The notes under the pieces: model-generated | Told to the model about the DNA's origin: nothing | The model's database searches: none | The model's input: only the letters and a program-made list of their open reading frames with translations | Assembly (NCBI GenBank): GCA_964057225.1 | Contig: OZ059898.1 | Location: 14,843,267-14,907,266 of the forward strand | From: Auanema rhodensis | Lineage: Eukaryota; Nematoda; Chromadorea; Rhabditida; Rhabditidae | DNA length: 64,000 nucleotides | Reading direction: 5' to 3' | Translations under genes and position numbers: made by a program | Shown here: in pieces, positions 29,616-41,347 of the stretch | Numbering within the stretch: the first letter of the stretch is position 1 | Layout of the letters: the number at the start of each line of letters is the position of its first letter

Positions 29616-29687
29616 TTCCCATGCCGGGAATCGAACCCGGGCCGCGTGGGTGAAAACCACGAATCCTAACCACTAGACCACATGGGA
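29616..29687 (-). tRNA. tRNA-Glu(UUC), block 2 copy 17
   Basis: Consensus body. Confidence 0.95.
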
Positions 29688-29880
29688 CACGTTAACTGTT
29701 CTTATGATACTACTTCTTCTATCATTTACCTCGAGGAAGTGAGTAAGCAACAAGGGAAGTAACAACGATGAATCGGCCCCGTATTAACTTCTAACAAAAC
29801 GATTAAATGCAGAAAAGAGATTTAGAAGAGAGCTGAATTCAAAATATGGAAATTGAGAAGAGAAGATGCCAAAAGATGGC

Positions 29881-29952
29881 TTCCCATGCCGGGAATCGAA
29901 CCCGGGCCGCGTGGGTGAAAACCACGAATCCTAACCACTAGACCACATGGGA
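29881..29952 (-). tRNA. tRNA-Glu(UUC), block 2 copy 18
   Basis: Consensus body. Confidence 0.95.
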
Positions 29953-30145
29953 CACGTTAACTGTTCTTATGATACTACTTCTTCTATCATTTACCTCGAG
30001 GAAGTGAGTAAGCAACAAGGGAAGTAACAACGATGAATCGGCCCCGTATTAACTTCTAACAAAACGATTAAATGCAGAAAAGAGATTTAGAAGAGAGCTG
30101 AATTCAAAATATGGAAATTGAGAAGAGAAGATGCCAAAAGATGGC

Positions 30146-30217
30146 TTCCCATGCCGGGAATCGAACCCGGGCCGCGTGGGTGAAAACCACGAATCCTAAC
30201 CACTAGACCACATGGGA
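30146..30217 (-). tRNA. tRNA-Glu(UUC), block 2 copy 19
   Basis: Consensus body. Confidence 0.95.
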
Positions 30218-30410
30218 CACGTTAACTGTTCTTATGATACTACTTCTTCTATCATTTACCTCGAGGAAGTGAGTAAGCAACAAGGGAAGTAACAACGATG
30301 AATCGGACCCGTATTAACTTCTAACAAAACGATTAAATGCAGAAAAGAGATTTAGAAGAGAGCTGAATTCAAAATATGGAAATTGAGAAGAGAAGATGCC
30401 AAAAGATGGC

Positions 30411-30482
30411 TTCCCATGCCGGGAATCGAACCCGGGCCGCGTGGGTGAAAACCACGAATCCTAACCACTAGACCACATGGGA
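30411..30482 (-). tRNA. tRNA-Glu(UUC), block 2 copy 20
   Basis: Consensus body; ACCCG spacer variant. Confidence 0.95.
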
Positions 30483-30675
30483 CACGTTAACTGTTCTAAT
30501 GATACTACTTCTTCTATCATTTACCTGAAGGAAGTGAGTAAACAACAAGGGAAGTAACAACGATGAATCGGCCCCGTATTAACTTCTAACAAAACGATTA
30601 AAAGCAGAAAAGAGATTTAGAAGAGAGCTGAATTCAAAATATGGAAATTGAGAAGAGAAGATGCCAAAAGATGGC

Positions 30676-30747
30676 TTCCCATGCCGGGAATCGAACCCGG
30701 GCCGCGTGGGTGAAAACCACGAATCCTAACCACTAGACCACATGGGA
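30676..30747 (-). tRNA. tRNA-Glu(UUC), block 2 copy 21
   Basis: Consensus body. Confidence 0.95.
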
Positions 30748-30940
30748 CACGTTAACTGTCCTTATGATACTACTTCTTCTATCATTTACCTGAAGGAAGT
30801 GAGTAAACAACAAGGAAAGTAACAACGATGAATCGGACCCGTATTAACTTCTAACAAAACGATTAAATGCAGAAAAGAGATTTAGAAGAGAGCTGAATTC
30901 AAAATATGGAAATTGAGAAGAGAAGATGCCAAAAGATGGC

Positions 30941-31012
30941 TTCCCATGCCGGGAATCGAACCCGGGCCGCGTGGGTGAAAACCACGAATCCTAACCACTA
31001 GACCACATGGGA
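30941..31012 (-). tRNA. tRNA-Glu(UUC), block 2 copy 22
   Basis: Consensus body; ACCCG spacer variant. Confidence 0.95.
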
Positions 31013-31205
31013 CACGTTAACTGTTCTTATGATACTACTTCTTCTATCATTTACCTCGAGGAAGTGAGTAAGCAACAAGGGAAGTAACAACGATGAATCG
31101 GCCCCGTATTAACTTCTAACAAAACGATTAAATGCAGAAAAGAGATTTAGAAGAGAGCTGAATTCAAAATATGGAAATTGAGAAGAGAAGATGCCAAAAG
31201 ATGGC

Positions 31206-31277
31206 TTCCCATGCCGGGAATCGAACCCGGGCCGCGTGGGTGAAAACCACGAATCCTAACCACTAGACCACATGGGA
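31206..31277 (-). tRNA. tRNA-Glu(UUC), block 2 copy 23
   Basis: Consensus body. Confidence 0.95.
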
Positions 31278-31470
31278 CACTTTAACTGTTCTTATGATAC
31301 TACTTCTTCTATCATTTACCTCAAGGAAGTGAGTAAGCAACAAGGGAAGTAACAACGATGAATCGGCCCCGTATTAACTTCTAACAAAACGATTAAAAGC
31401 AGAAAAGAGATTTAGAAGAGAGTTGATTTCAAAATATGGAAATTCAGAAGAGAAGATGCCAAAAGATGGC

Positions 31471-31542
31471 TTCCCATGCCGGGAATCGAACCCGGGCCGC
31501 GTGGGTGAAAACCACGAATCCTAACCACTAGACCACATTGGA
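31471..31542 (-). tRNA. tRNA-Glu(UUC), block 2 copy 24, C4A variant
   Basis: C4A acceptor mismatch; recurs 27 units later. Confidence 0.88.
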
Positions 31543-31735
31543 CACGTTAACTGTTCTTATGATACTACTTCTTCTATCATTTATCTCGAGGAAGTGAGTA
31601 AGCAACAAGGGAAGTAACAACGACGAATCGGCCCCGTATTAACTTCTAACAAAACGATTAAAAGCAGAAAAGAGATTTAGAAGAGAGTTGATTTCAAAAT
31701 ATGGAAATTCAGAAGAGAAGATGCCAAAAGATGGC

Positions 31736-31807
31736 TTCCCATGCCGGGAATCGAACCCGGGCCGCGTGGGTGAAAACCACGAATCCTAACCACTAGACCA
31801 CATGGGA
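31736..31807 (-). tRNA. tRNA-Glu(UUC), block 2 copy 25
   Basis: Consensus body. Confidence 0.95.
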
Positions 31808-32000
31808 CACGTTAACTGTTCTAATGATACTACTTCTTCTATCATTTACCTGAAGGAAGTGAGTAAACAACAAGGAAAGTAACAACGATGAATCGGCCCC
31901 GTATTAACTTCTAACAAAACGATTAAAAGCAGAAAAGAGATTTAGAAGAGAGTTGATTTCAAAATATGGAAATTCAGAAGAGAAGATGCCAAAAGATGGC

Positions 32001-32072
32001 TTCCCATGCCGGGAATCGAACCCGGGCCGCGTGGGTGAAAACCACGAATCCTAACCACTAGACCACATGGGA
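32001..32072 (-). tRNA. tRNA-Glu(UUC), block 2 copy 26
   Basis: Consensus body. Confidence 0.95.
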
Positions 32073-32265
32073 CACGTTAACTGTTCTTATGATACTACTT
32101 CTTCTATCATTTACCTCGAGGAAGTGAGTAAGCAACAAGGGAAGTAACAACGATGAATCGGCCCCGTATTAACTTCTCACAAAACGATTAAATGCAGAAA
32201 AGAGATTTAGAAGAGAGCTGAATTCAAAATATGGAAATTGAGAAGAGAAGATGCCAAAAGATGGC

Positions 32266-32337
32266 TTCCCATGCCGGGAATCGAACCCGGGCCGCGTGGG
32301 TGAAAACCACGAATCCTAACCACTAGACCACATGGGA
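32266..32337 (-). tRNA. tRNA-Glu(UUC), block 2 copy 27
   Basis: Consensus body. Confidence 0.95.
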
Positions 32338-32530
32338 CACTTTAACTGTTCTTATGATACTACTTCTTCTATCATTTACCTCAAGGAAGTGAGTAAGCAA
32401 CAAGGGAAGTAACAACGATGAATCGGCCCCGTATTAACTTCTAACAAAACGATTAAAAGCAGAAAAGAGATTTAGAAGAGAGTTGATTTCAAAATATGGA
32501 AATTCAGAAGAGAAGATGCCAAAAGATGGC

Positions 32531-32602
32531 TTCCCATGCCGGGAATCGAACCCGGGCCGCGTGGGTGAAAACCACGAATCCTAACCACTAGACCACATTG
32601 GA
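32531..32602 (-). tRNA. tRNA-Glu(UUC), block 2 copy 28, C4A variant
   Basis: C4A acceptor mismatch; recurs 27 units later. Confidence 0.88.
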
Positions 32603-32795
32603 CACGTTAACTGTTCTTATGATACTACTTCTTCTATCATTTATCTCGAGGAAGTGAGTAAGCAACAAGGGAAGTAACAACGATGAATCGGCCCCGTATT
32701 AACTTCTAACAAAACGATTAAAAGCAGAAAAGAGATTTAGAAGAGAGCTGAATTCAAAATATGGAAATTGAGAAGAGAAGATGCCAAAAGATGGC

Positions 32796-32867
32796 TTCCC
32801 ATGCCGGGAATCGAACCCGGGCCGCGTGGGTGAAAACCACGAATCCTAACCACTAGACCACATGGGA
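32796..32867 (-). tRNA. tRNA-Glu(UUC), block 2 copy 29
   Basis: Consensus body. Confidence 0.95.
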
Positions 32868-33060
32868 CACTTTAACTGTTCTTATGATACTACTTCTTCT
32901 ATCATTTACCTCAAGGAAGTGAGTAAGCAACAAGGGAAGTAACAACGATGAATCGGCCCCGTATTAACTTCTAACAAAACGATTAAAAGCAGAAAAGAGA
33001 TTTAGAAGAGAGTTGATTTCAAAATATGGAAATTCAGAAGAGAAGATGCCAAAAGATGGC

Positions 33061-33132
33061 TTCCCATGCCGGGAATCGAACCCGGGCCGCGTGGGTGAAA
33101 ACCACGAATCCTAACCACTAGACCACATTGGA
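33061..33132 (-). tRNA. tRNA-Glu(UUC), block 2 copy 30, C4A variant
   Basis: C4A acceptor mismatch; recurs 27 units later. Confidence 0.88.
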
Positions 33133-33325
33133 CACGTTAACTGTTCTTATGATACTACTTCTTCTATCATTTATCTCGAGGAAGTGAGTAAGCAACAAGG
33201 GAAGTAACAACGATGAATCGGCCCCGTATTAACTTCTAACAAAACGATTAAAAGCAGAAAAGAGATTTAGAAGAGAGCTGAATTCAAAATATGGAAATTG
33301 AGAAGAGAAGATGCCAAAAGATGGC

Positions 33326-33397
33326 TTCCCATGCCGGGAATCGAACCCGGGCCGCGTGGGTGAAAACCACGAATCCTAACCACTAGACCACATTGGA
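33326..33397 (-). tRNA. tRNA-Glu(UUC), block 2 copy 31, C4A variant
   Basis: C4A acceptor mismatch; recurs 27 units later. Confidence 0.88.
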
Positions 33398-33590
33398 CAC
33401 GTTAACTGTTCTTATGATACTACTTCTTCTATCATTTATCTCGAGGAAGTGAGTAAGCAACAAGGGAAGTAACAACGATGAATCGGCCCCGTATTAACTT
33501 CTAACAAAACGATTAAATGCAGAAAAGAGATTTAGAAGAGAGCTGAATTCAAAATATGGAAATTGAGAAGAGAAGATGCCAAAAGATGGC

Positions 33591-33662
33591 TTCCCATGCC
33601 GGGAATCGAACCCGGGCCGCGTGGGTGAAAACCACGAATCCTAACCACTAGACCACATGGGA
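33591..33662 (-). tRNA. tRNA-Glu(UUC), block 2 copy 32
   Basis: Consensus body. Confidence 0.95.
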
Positions 33663-33855
33663 CACGTTAACTGTTCTTATGATACTACTTCTTCTATCAT
33701 TTACCTCGAGGAAGTGAGTAAGCAACAAGGGAAGTAACAACGATGAATCGGCCCCGTATTAACTTCTCACAAAACGATTAAATGCAGAAAAGAGATTTAG
33801 AAGAGAGCTGAATTCAAAATATGGAAATTGAGAAGAGAAGATGCCAAAAGATGGC

Positions 33856-33927
33856 TTCCCATGCCGGGAATCGAACCCGGGCCGCGTGGGTGAAAACCAC
33901 GAATCCTAACCACTAGACCACATGGGA
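33856..33927 (-). tRNA. tRNA-Glu(UUC), block 2 copy 33
   Basis: Consensus body. Confidence 0.95.
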
Positions 33928-34120
33928 CACTTTAACTGTTCTTATGATACTACTTCTTCTATCATTTACCTCAAGGAAGTGAGTAAGCAACAAGGGAAGT
34001 AACAACGATGAATCGGCCCCGTATTAACTTCTAACAAAACGATTAAAAGCAGAAAAGAGATTTAGAAGAGAGTTGATTTCAAAATATGGAAATTCAGAAG
34101 AGAAGATGCCAAAAGATGGC

Positions 34121-34192
34121 TTCCCATGCCGGGAATCGAACCCGGGCCGCGTGGGTGAAAACCACGAATCCTAACCACTAGACCACATGGGA
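34121..34192 (-). tRNA. tRNA-Glu(UUC), block 2 copy 34
   Basis: Consensus body. Confidence 0.95.
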
Positions 34193-34385
34193 CACGTTAA
34201 CTGTCCTTATGATACTACTTCTTCTATCATTTACCTGAAGGAAGTGAGTAAACAACAAGGAAAGTAACAACGATGAATCGGCCCCGTATTAACTTCTAAC
34301 AAAACGATTAAATGCAGAAAAGAGATTTAGAAGAGAGCTGAATTCAAAATATGGAAATTGAGAAGAGAAGATGCCAAAAGATGGC

Positions 34386-34457
34386 TTCCCATGCCGGGAA
34401 TCGAACCCGGGCCGCGTGGGTGAAAACCACGAATCCTAACCACTAGACCACATGGGA
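34386..34457 (-). tRNA. tRNA-Glu(UUC), block 2 copy 35
   Basis: Consensus body. Confidence 0.95.
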
Positions 34458-34650
34458 CACGTTAACTGTTCTTATGATACTACTTCTTCTATCATTTACC
34501 TCGAGGAAGTGAGTAAGCAACAAGGGAAGTAACAACGATGAATCGGCCCCGTATTAACTTCTAACAAAACGATTAAATGCAGAAAAGAGATTTAGAAGAG
34601 AGCTGAATTCAAAATATGGAAATTCAGAAGAGAAGATGCCAAACGATGGC

Positions 34651-34722
34651 TTCCCATGCCGGGAATCGAACCCGGGCCGCGTGGGTGAAAACCACGAATC
34701 CTAACCACTAGACCACATGGGA
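34651..34722 (-). tRNA. tRNA-Glu(UUC), block 2 copy 36, terminator broken
   Basis: Consensus body, but the trailer reads AAACG on the plus strand (34641-34645), leaving only T3. This is the only copy without a T4 stop nearby. Confidence 0.93.
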
Positions 34723-34915
34723 CACGTTAACTGTCCTTATGATACTACTTCTTCTATCATTTACCTGAAGGAAGTGAGTAAACAACAAGGAAAGTAACAA
34801 CGATGAATCGGACCCGTATTAACTTCTAACAAAACGATTAAATGCAGAAAAGAGATTTAGAAGAGAGCTGAATTCAAAATATGGAAATTGAGAAGAGAAG
34901 ATGCCAAAAGATGGC

Positions 34916-34987
34916 TTCCCATGCCGGGAATCGAACCCGGGCCGCGTGGGTGAAAACCACGAATCCTAACCACTAGACCACATGGGA
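34916..34987 (-). tRNA. tRNA-Glu(UUC), block 2 copy 37
   Basis: Consensus body. Confidence 0.95.
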
Positions 34988-35180
34988 CACTTTAACTGTT
35001 CTTATGATACTACTTCTTCTATCATTTACCTCAAGGAAGTGAGTAAGCAACAAGGGAAGTAACAACGATGAATCGGCCCCGTATTAACTTCTAACAAAAC
35101 GATTAAAAGCAGAAAAGAGATTTAGAAGAGAGTTGATTTCAAAATATGGAAATTCAGAAGAGAAGATGCCAAAAGATGGC

Positions 35181-35252
35181 TTCCCATGCCGGGAATCGAA
35201 CCCGGGCCGCGTGGGTGAAAACCACGAATCCTAACCACTAGACCACATGGGA
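35181..35252 (-). tRNA. tRNA-Glu(UUC), block 2 copy 38
   Basis: Consensus body. Confidence 0.95.
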
Positions 35253-35445
35253 CACGTTAACTGTTCTAATGATACTACTTCTTCTATCATTTACCTGAAG
35301 GAAGTGAGTAAACAACAAGGGAAGTAACAACGATGAATCGGCCCCGTATTAACTTCTAACAAAACGATTAAAAGCAGAAAAGAGATTTAGAAGAGAGCTG
35401 AATTCAAAATATGGAAATTGAGAAGAGAAGATGCCAAAAGATGGC

Positions 35446-35517
35446 TTCCCATGCCGGGAATCGAACCCGGGCCGCGTGGGTGAAAACCACGAATCCTAAC
35501 CACTAGACCACATGGGA
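35446..35517 (-). tRNA. tRNA-Glu(UUC), block 2 copy 39
   Basis: Consensus body. Confidence 0.95.
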
Positions 35518-35710
35518 CACGTTAACTGTTCTAATGATACTACTTCTTCTATCATTTACCTGAAGGAAGTGAGTAAACAACAAGGGAAGTAACAACGATG
35601 AATCGGCCCCGTATTAACTTCTAACAAAACGATTAAAAGCAGAAAAGAGATTTAGAAGAGAGCTGAATTCAAAATATGGAAATTGAGAAGAGAAGATGCC
35701 AAAAGATGGC

Positions 35711-35782
35711 TTCCCATGCCGGGAATCGAACCCGGGCCGCGTGGGTGAAAACCACGAATCCTAACCACTAGACCACATGGGA
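35711..35782 (-). tRNA. tRNA-Glu(UUC), block 2 copy 40
   Basis: Consensus body. Confidence 0.95.
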
Positions 35783-35975
35783 CACGTTAACTGTCCTTAT
35801 GATACTACTTCTTCTATCATTTACCTGAAGGAAGTGAGTAAACAACAAGGAAAGTAACAACGATGAATCGGCCCCGTATTAACTTCTAACAAAACGATTA
35901 AATGCAGAAAAGAGATTTAGAAGAGAGCTGAATTCAAAATATGGAAATTGAGAAGAGAAGATGCCAAAAGATGGC

Positions 35976-36047
35976 TTCCCATGCCGGGAATCGAACCCGG
36001 GCCGCGTGGGTGAAAACCACGAATCCTAACCACTAGACCACATGGGA
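35976..36047 (-). tRNA. tRNA-Glu(UUC), block 2 copy 41
   Basis: Consensus body. Confidence 0.95.
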
Positions 36048-36240
36048 CACGTTAACTGTTCTTATGATACTACTTCTTCTATCATTTACCTCGAGGAAGT
36101 GAGTAAGCAACAAGGGAAGTAACAACGATGAATCGGCCCCGTATTAACTTCTAACAAAACGATTAAATGCAGAAAAGAGATTTAGAAGAGAGCTGAATTC
36201 AAAATATGGAAATTGAGAAGAGAAGATGCCAAAAGATGGC

Positions 36241-36312
36241 TTCCCATGCCGGGAATCGAACCCGGGCCGCGTGGGTGAAAACCACGAATCCTAACCACTA
36301 GACCACATGGGA
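36241..36312 (-). tRNA. tRNA-Glu(UUC), block 2 copy 42
   Basis: Consensus body. Confidence 0.95.
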
Positions 36313-36505
36313 CACGTTAACTGTTCTTATGATACTACTTCTTCTATCATTTACCTCGAGGAAGTGAGTAAGCAACAAGGGAAGTAACAACGATGAATCG
36401 GCCCCGTATTAACTTCTAACAAAACGATTAAATGCAGAAAAGAGATTTAGAAGAGAGCTGAATTCAAAATATGGAAATTGAGAAGAGAAGATGCCAAAAG
36501 ATGGC

Positions 36506-36577
36506 TTCCCATGCCGGGAATCGAACCCGGGCCGCGTGGGTGAAAACCACGAATCCTAACCACTAGACCACATGGGA
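36506..36577 (-). tRNA. tRNA-Glu(UUC), block 2 copy 43
   Basis: Consensus body. Confidence 0.95.
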
Positions 36578-36770
36578 CACGTTAACTGTTCTTATGATAC
36601 TACTTCTTCTATCATTTACCTCGAGGAAGTGAGTAAGCAACAAGGGAAGTAACAACGATGAATCGGACCCGTATTAACTTCTAACAAAACGATTAAATGC
36701 AGAAAAGAGATTTAGAAGAGAGCTGAATTCAAAATATGGAAATTGAGAAGAGAAGATGCCAAAAGATGGC

Positions 36771-36842
36771 TTCCCATGCCGGGAATCGAACCCGGGCCGC
36801 GTGGGTGAAAACCACGAATCCTAACCACTAGACCACATGGGA
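36771..36842 (-). tRNA. tRNA-Glu(UUC), block 2 copy 44
   Basis: Consensus body; ACCCG spacer variant. Confidence 0.95.
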
Positions 36843-37035
36843 CACGTTAACTGTTCTAATGATACTACTTCTTCTATCATTTACCTGAAGGAAGTGAGTA
36901 AACAACAAGGGAAGTAACAACGATGAATCGGCCCCGTATTAACTTCTAACAAAACGATTAAATGCAGAAAAGAGATTTAGAAGAGAGCTGAATTCAAAAT
37001 ATGGAAATTGAGAAGAGAAGATGCCAAAAGATGGC

Positions 37036-37107
37036 TTCCCATGCCGGGAATCGAACCCGGGCCGCGTGGGTGAAAACCACGAATCCTAACCACTAGACCA
37101 CATGGGA
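37036..37107 (-). tRNA. tRNA-Glu(UUC), block 2 copy 45
   Basis: Consensus body. Confidence 0.95.
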
Positions 37108-37300
37108 CACGTTAACTGTTCTTATGATACTACTTCTTCTATCATTTACCTCGAGGAAGTGAGTAAGCAACAAGGGAAGTAACAACGATGAATCGGCCCC
37201 GTATTAACTTCTAACAAAACGATTAAATGCAGAAAAGAGATTTAGAAGAGAGCTGAATTCAAAATATGGAAATTGAGAAGAGAAGATGCCAAAAGATGGC

Positions 37301-37372
37301 TTCCCATGCCGGGAATCGAACCCGGGCCGCGTGGGTGAAAACCACGAATCCTAACCACTAGACCACATGGGA
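37301..37372 (-). tRNA. tRNA-Glu(UUC), block 2 copy 46
   Basis: Consensus body. Confidence 0.95.
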
Positions 37373-37565
37373 CACGTTAACTGTTCTTATGATACTACTT
37401 CTTCTATCATTTACCTCGAGGAAGTGAGTAAGCAACAAGGGAAGTAACAACGATGAATCGGACCCGTATTAACTTCTAACAAAACGATTAAATGCAGAAA
37501 AGAGATTTAGAAGAGAGCTGAATTCAAAATATGGAAATTGAGAAGAGAAGATGCCAAAAGATGGC

Positions 37566-37637
37566 TTCCCATGCCGGGAATCGAACCCGGGCCGCGTGGG
37601 TGAAAACCACGAATCCTAACCACTAGACCACATGGGA
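37566..37637 (-). tRNA. tRNA-Glu(UUC), block 2 copy 47
   Basis: Consensus body; ACCCG spacer variant, counterpart of copy 20. Confidence 0.95.
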
Positions 37638-37830
37638 CACGTTAACTGTTCTAATGATACTACTTCTTCTATCATTTACCTGAAGGAAGTGAGTAAACAA
37701 CAAGGGAAGTAACAACGATGAATCGGCCCCGTATTAACTTCTAACAAAACGATTAAAAGCAGAAAAGAGATTTAGAAGAGAGCTGAATTCAAAATATGGA
37801 AATTGAGAAGAGAAGATGCCAAAAGATGGC

Positions 37831-37902
37831 TTCCCATGCCGGGAATCGAACCCGGGCCGCGTGGGTGAAAACCACGAATCCTAACCACTAGACCACATGG
37901 GA
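37831..37902 (-). tRNA. tRNA-Glu(UUC), block 2 copy 48
   Basis: Consensus body. Confidence 0.95.
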
Positions 37903-38095
37903 CACGTTAACTGTCCTTATGATACTACTTCTTCTATCATTTACCTGAAGGAAGTGAGTAAACAACAAGGAAAGTAACAACGATGAATCGGACCCGTATT
38001 AACTTCTAACAAAACGATTAAATGCAGAAAAGAGATTTAGAAGAGAGCTGAATTCAAAATATGGAAATTGAGAAGAGAAGATGCCAAAAGATGGC

Positions 38096-38167
38096 TTCCC
38101 ATGCCGGGAATCGAACCCGGGCCGCGTGGGTGAAAACCACGAATCCTAACCACTAGACCACATGGGA
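38096..38167 (-). tRNA. tRNA-Glu(UUC), block 2 copy 49
   Basis: Consensus body; ACCCG spacer variant, counterpart of copy 22. Confidence 0.95.
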
Positions 38168-38360
38168 CACGTTAACTGTTCTTATGATACTACTTCTTCT
38201 ATCATTTACCTCGAGGAAGTGAGTAAGCAACAAGGGAAGTAACAACGATGAATCGGCCCCGTATTAACTTCTAACAAAACGATTAAATGCAGAAAAGAGA
38301 TTTAGAAGAGAGCTGAATTCAAAATATGGAAATTGAGAAGAGAAGATGCCAAAAGATGGC

Positions 38361-38432
38361 TTCCCATGCCGGGAATCGAACCCGGGCCGCGTGGGTGAAA
38401 ACCACGAATCCTAACCACTAGACCACATGGGA
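38361..38432 (-). tRNA. tRNA-Glu(UUC), block 2 copy 50
   Basis: Consensus body. Confidence 0.95.
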
Positions 38433-38625
38433 CACTTTAACTGTTCTTATGATACTACTTCTTCTATCATTTACCTCAAGGAAGTGAGTAAGCAACAAGG
38501 GAAGTAACAACGATGAATCGGCCCCGTATTAACTTCTAACAAAACGATTAAAAGCAGAAAAGAGATTTAGAAGAGAGTTGATTTCAAAATATGGAAATTC
38601 AGAAGAGAAGATGCCAAAAGATGGC

Positions 38626-38697
38626 TTCCCATGCCGGGAATCGAACCCGGGCCGCGTGGGTGAAAACCACGAATCCTAACCACTAGACCACATTGGA
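38626..38697 (-). tRNA. tRNA-Glu(UUC), block 2 copy 51, C4A variant
   Basis: C4A acceptor mismatch; counterpart of copy 24. Confidence 0.88.
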
Positions 38698-38890
38698 CAC
38701 GTTAACTGTTCTTATGATACTACTTCTTCTATCATTTATCTCGAGGAAGTGAGTAAGCAACAAGGGAAGTAACAACGACGAATCGGCCCCGTATTAACTT
38801 CTAACAAAACGATTAAAAGCAGAAAAGAGATTTAGAAGAGAGTTGATTTCAAAATATGGAAATTCAGAAGAGAAGATGCCAAAAGATGGC

Positions 38891-38962
38891 TTCCCATGCC
38901 GGGAATCGAACCCGGGCCGCGTGGGTGAAAACCACGAATCCTAACCACTAGACCACATGGGA
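38891..38962 (-). tRNA. tRNA-Glu(UUC), block 2 copy 52
   Basis: Consensus body. Confidence 0.95.
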
Positions 38963-39155
38963 CACGTTAACTGTTCTAATGATACTACTTCTTCTATCAT
39001 TTACCTGAAGGAAGTGAGTAAACAACAAGGAAAGTAACAACGATGAATCGGCCCCGTATTAACTTCTAACAAAACGATTAAAAGCAGAAAAGAGATTTAG
39101 AAGAGAGTTGATTTCAAAATATGGAAATTCAGAAGAGAAGATGCCAAAAGATGGC

Positions 39156-39227
39156 TTCCCATGCCGGGAATCGAACCCGGGCCGCGTGGGTGAAAACCAC
39201 GAATCCTAACCACTAGACCACATGGGA
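39156..39227 (-). tRNA. tRNA-Glu(UUC), block 2 copy 53
   Basis: Consensus body. Confidence 0.95.
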
Positions 39228-39420
39228 CACGTTAACTGTTCTTATGATACTACTTCTTCTATCATTTACCTCGAGGAAGTGAGTAAGCAACAAGGGAAGT
39301 AACAACGATGAATCGGCCCCGTATTAACTTCTCACAAAACGATTAAATGCAGAAAAGAGATTTAGAAGAGAGCTGAATTCAAAATATGGAAATTGAGAAG
39401 AGAAGATGCCAAAAGATGGC

Positions 39421-39492
39421 TTCCCATGCCGGGAATCGAACCCGGGCCGCGTGGGTGAAAACCACGAATCCTAACCACTAGACCACATGGGA
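39421..39492 (-). tRNA. tRNA-Glu(UUC), block 2 copy 54
   Basis: Consensus body. Confidence 0.95.
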
Positions 39493-39685
39493 CACTTTAA
39501 CTGTTCTTATGATACTACTTCTTCTATCATTTACCTCAAGGAAGTGAGTAAGCAACAAGGGAAGTAACAACGATGAATCGGCCCCGTATTAACTTCTAAC
39601 AAAACGATTAAAAGCAGAAAAGAGATTTAGAAGAGAGTTGATTTCAAAATATGGAAATTCAGAAGAGAAGATGCCAAAAGATGGC

Positions 39686-39757
39686 TTCCCATGCCGGGAA
39701 TCGAACCCGGGCCGCGTGGGTGAAAACCACGAATCCTAACCACTAGACCACATTGGA
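39686..39757 (-). tRNA. tRNA-Glu(UUC), block 2 copy 55, C4A variant
   Basis: C4A acceptor mismatch; counterpart of copy 28. Confidence 0.88.
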
Positions 39758-39950
39758 CACGTTAACTGTTCTTATGATACTACTTCTTCTATCATTTATC
39801 TCGAGGAAGTGAGTAAGCAACAAGGGAAGTAACAACGATGAATCGGCCCCGTATTAACTTCTAACAAAACGATTAAAAGCAGAAAAGAGATTTAGAAGAG
39901 AGCTGAATTCAAAATATGGAAATTGAGAAGAGAAGATGCCAAAAGATGGC

Positions 39951-40022
39951 TTCCCATGCCGGGAATCGAACCCGGGCCGCGTGGGTGAAAACCACGAATC
40001 CTAACCACTAGACCACATGGGA
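39951..40022 (-). tRNA. tRNA-Glu(UUC), block 2 copy 56
   Basis: Consensus body. Confidence 0.95.
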
Positions 40023-40215
40023 CACTTTAACTGTTCTTATGATACTACTTCTTCTATCATTTACCTCAAGGAAGTGAGTAAGCAACAAGGGAAGTAACAA
40101 CGATGAATCGGCCCCGTATTAACTTCTAACAAAACGATTAAAAGCAGAAAAGAGATTTAGAAGAGAGTTGATTTCAAAATATGGAAATTCAGAAGAGAAG
40201 ATGCCAAAAGATGGC

Positions 40216-40287
40216 TTCCCATGCCGGGAATCGAACCCGGGCCGCGTGGGTGAAAACCACGAATCCTAACCACTAGACCACATTGGA
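40216..40287 (-). tRNA. tRNA-Glu(UUC), block 2 copy 57, C4A variant
   Basis: C4A acceptor mismatch; counterpart of copy 30. Confidence 0.88.
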
Positions 40288-40480
40288 CACGTTAACTGTT
40301 CTTATGATACTACTTCTTCTATCATTTATCTCGAGGAAGTGAGTAAGCAACAAGGGAAGTAACAACGATGAATCGGCCCCGTATTAACTTCTAACAAAAC
40401 GATTAAAAGCAGAAAAGAGATTTAGAAGAGAGCTGAATTCAAAATATGGAAATTGAGAAGAGAAGATGCCAAAAGATGGC

Positions 40481-40552
40481 TTCCCATGCCGGGAATCGAA
40501 CCCGGGCCGCGTGGGTGAAAACCACGAATCCTAACCACTAGACCACATTGGA
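40481..40552 (-). tRNA. tRNA-Glu(UUC), block 2 copy 58, C4A variant
   Basis: C4A acceptor mismatch; counterpart of copy 31. Confidence 0.88.
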
Positions 40553-40745
40553 CACGTTAACTGTTCTTATGATACTACTTCTTCTATCATTTATCTCGAG
40601 GAAGTGAGTAAGCAACAAGGGAAGTAACAACGATGAATCGGCCCCGTATTAACTTCTAACAAAACGATTAAATGCAGAAAAGAGATTTAGAAGAGAGCTG
40701 AATTCAAAATATGGAAATTGAGAAGAGAAGATGCCAAAAGATGGC

Positions 40746-40817
40746 TTCCCATGCCGGGAATCGAACCCGGGCCGCGTGGGTGAAAACCACGAATCCTAAC
40801 CACTAGACCACATGGGA
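40746..40817 (-). tRNA. tRNA-Glu(UUC), block 2 copy 59
   Basis: Consensus body. Confidence 0.95.
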
Positions 40818-41010
40818 CACTTTAACTGTTCTTATGATACTACTTCTTCTATCATTTACCTCAAGGAAGTGAGTAAGCAACAAGGGAAGTAACAACGATG
40901 AATCGGCCCCGTATTAACTTCTAACAAAACGATTAAAAGCAGAAAAGAGATTTAGAAGAGAGTTGATTTCAAAATATGGAAATTCAGAAGAGAAGATGCC
41001 AAAAGATGGC

Positions 41011-41082
41011 TTCCCATGCCGGGAATCGAACCCGGGCCGCGTGGGTGAAAACCACGAATCCTAACCACTAGACCACATGGGA
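41011..41082 (-). tRNA. tRNA-Glu(UUC), block 2 copy 60
   Basis: Consensus body. Confidence 0.95.
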
Positions 41083-41275
41083 CACGTTAACTGTTCTAAT
41101 GATACTACTTCTTCTATCATTTACCTGAAGGAAGTGAGTAAACAACAAGGGAAGTAACAACGATGAATCGGCCCCGTATTAACTTCTAACAAAACGATTA
41201 AAAGCAGAAAAGAGATTTAGAAGAGAGCTGAATTCAAAATATGGAAATTGAGAAGAGAAGATGCCAAAAGATGGC

Positions 41276-41347
41276 TTCCCATGCCGGGAATCGAACCCGG
41301 GCCGCGTGGGTGAAAACCACGAATCCTAACCACTAGACCACATGGGA
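41276..41347 (-). tRNA. tRNA-Glu(UUC), block 2 copy 61
   Basis: Consensus body. Confidence 0.95.
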
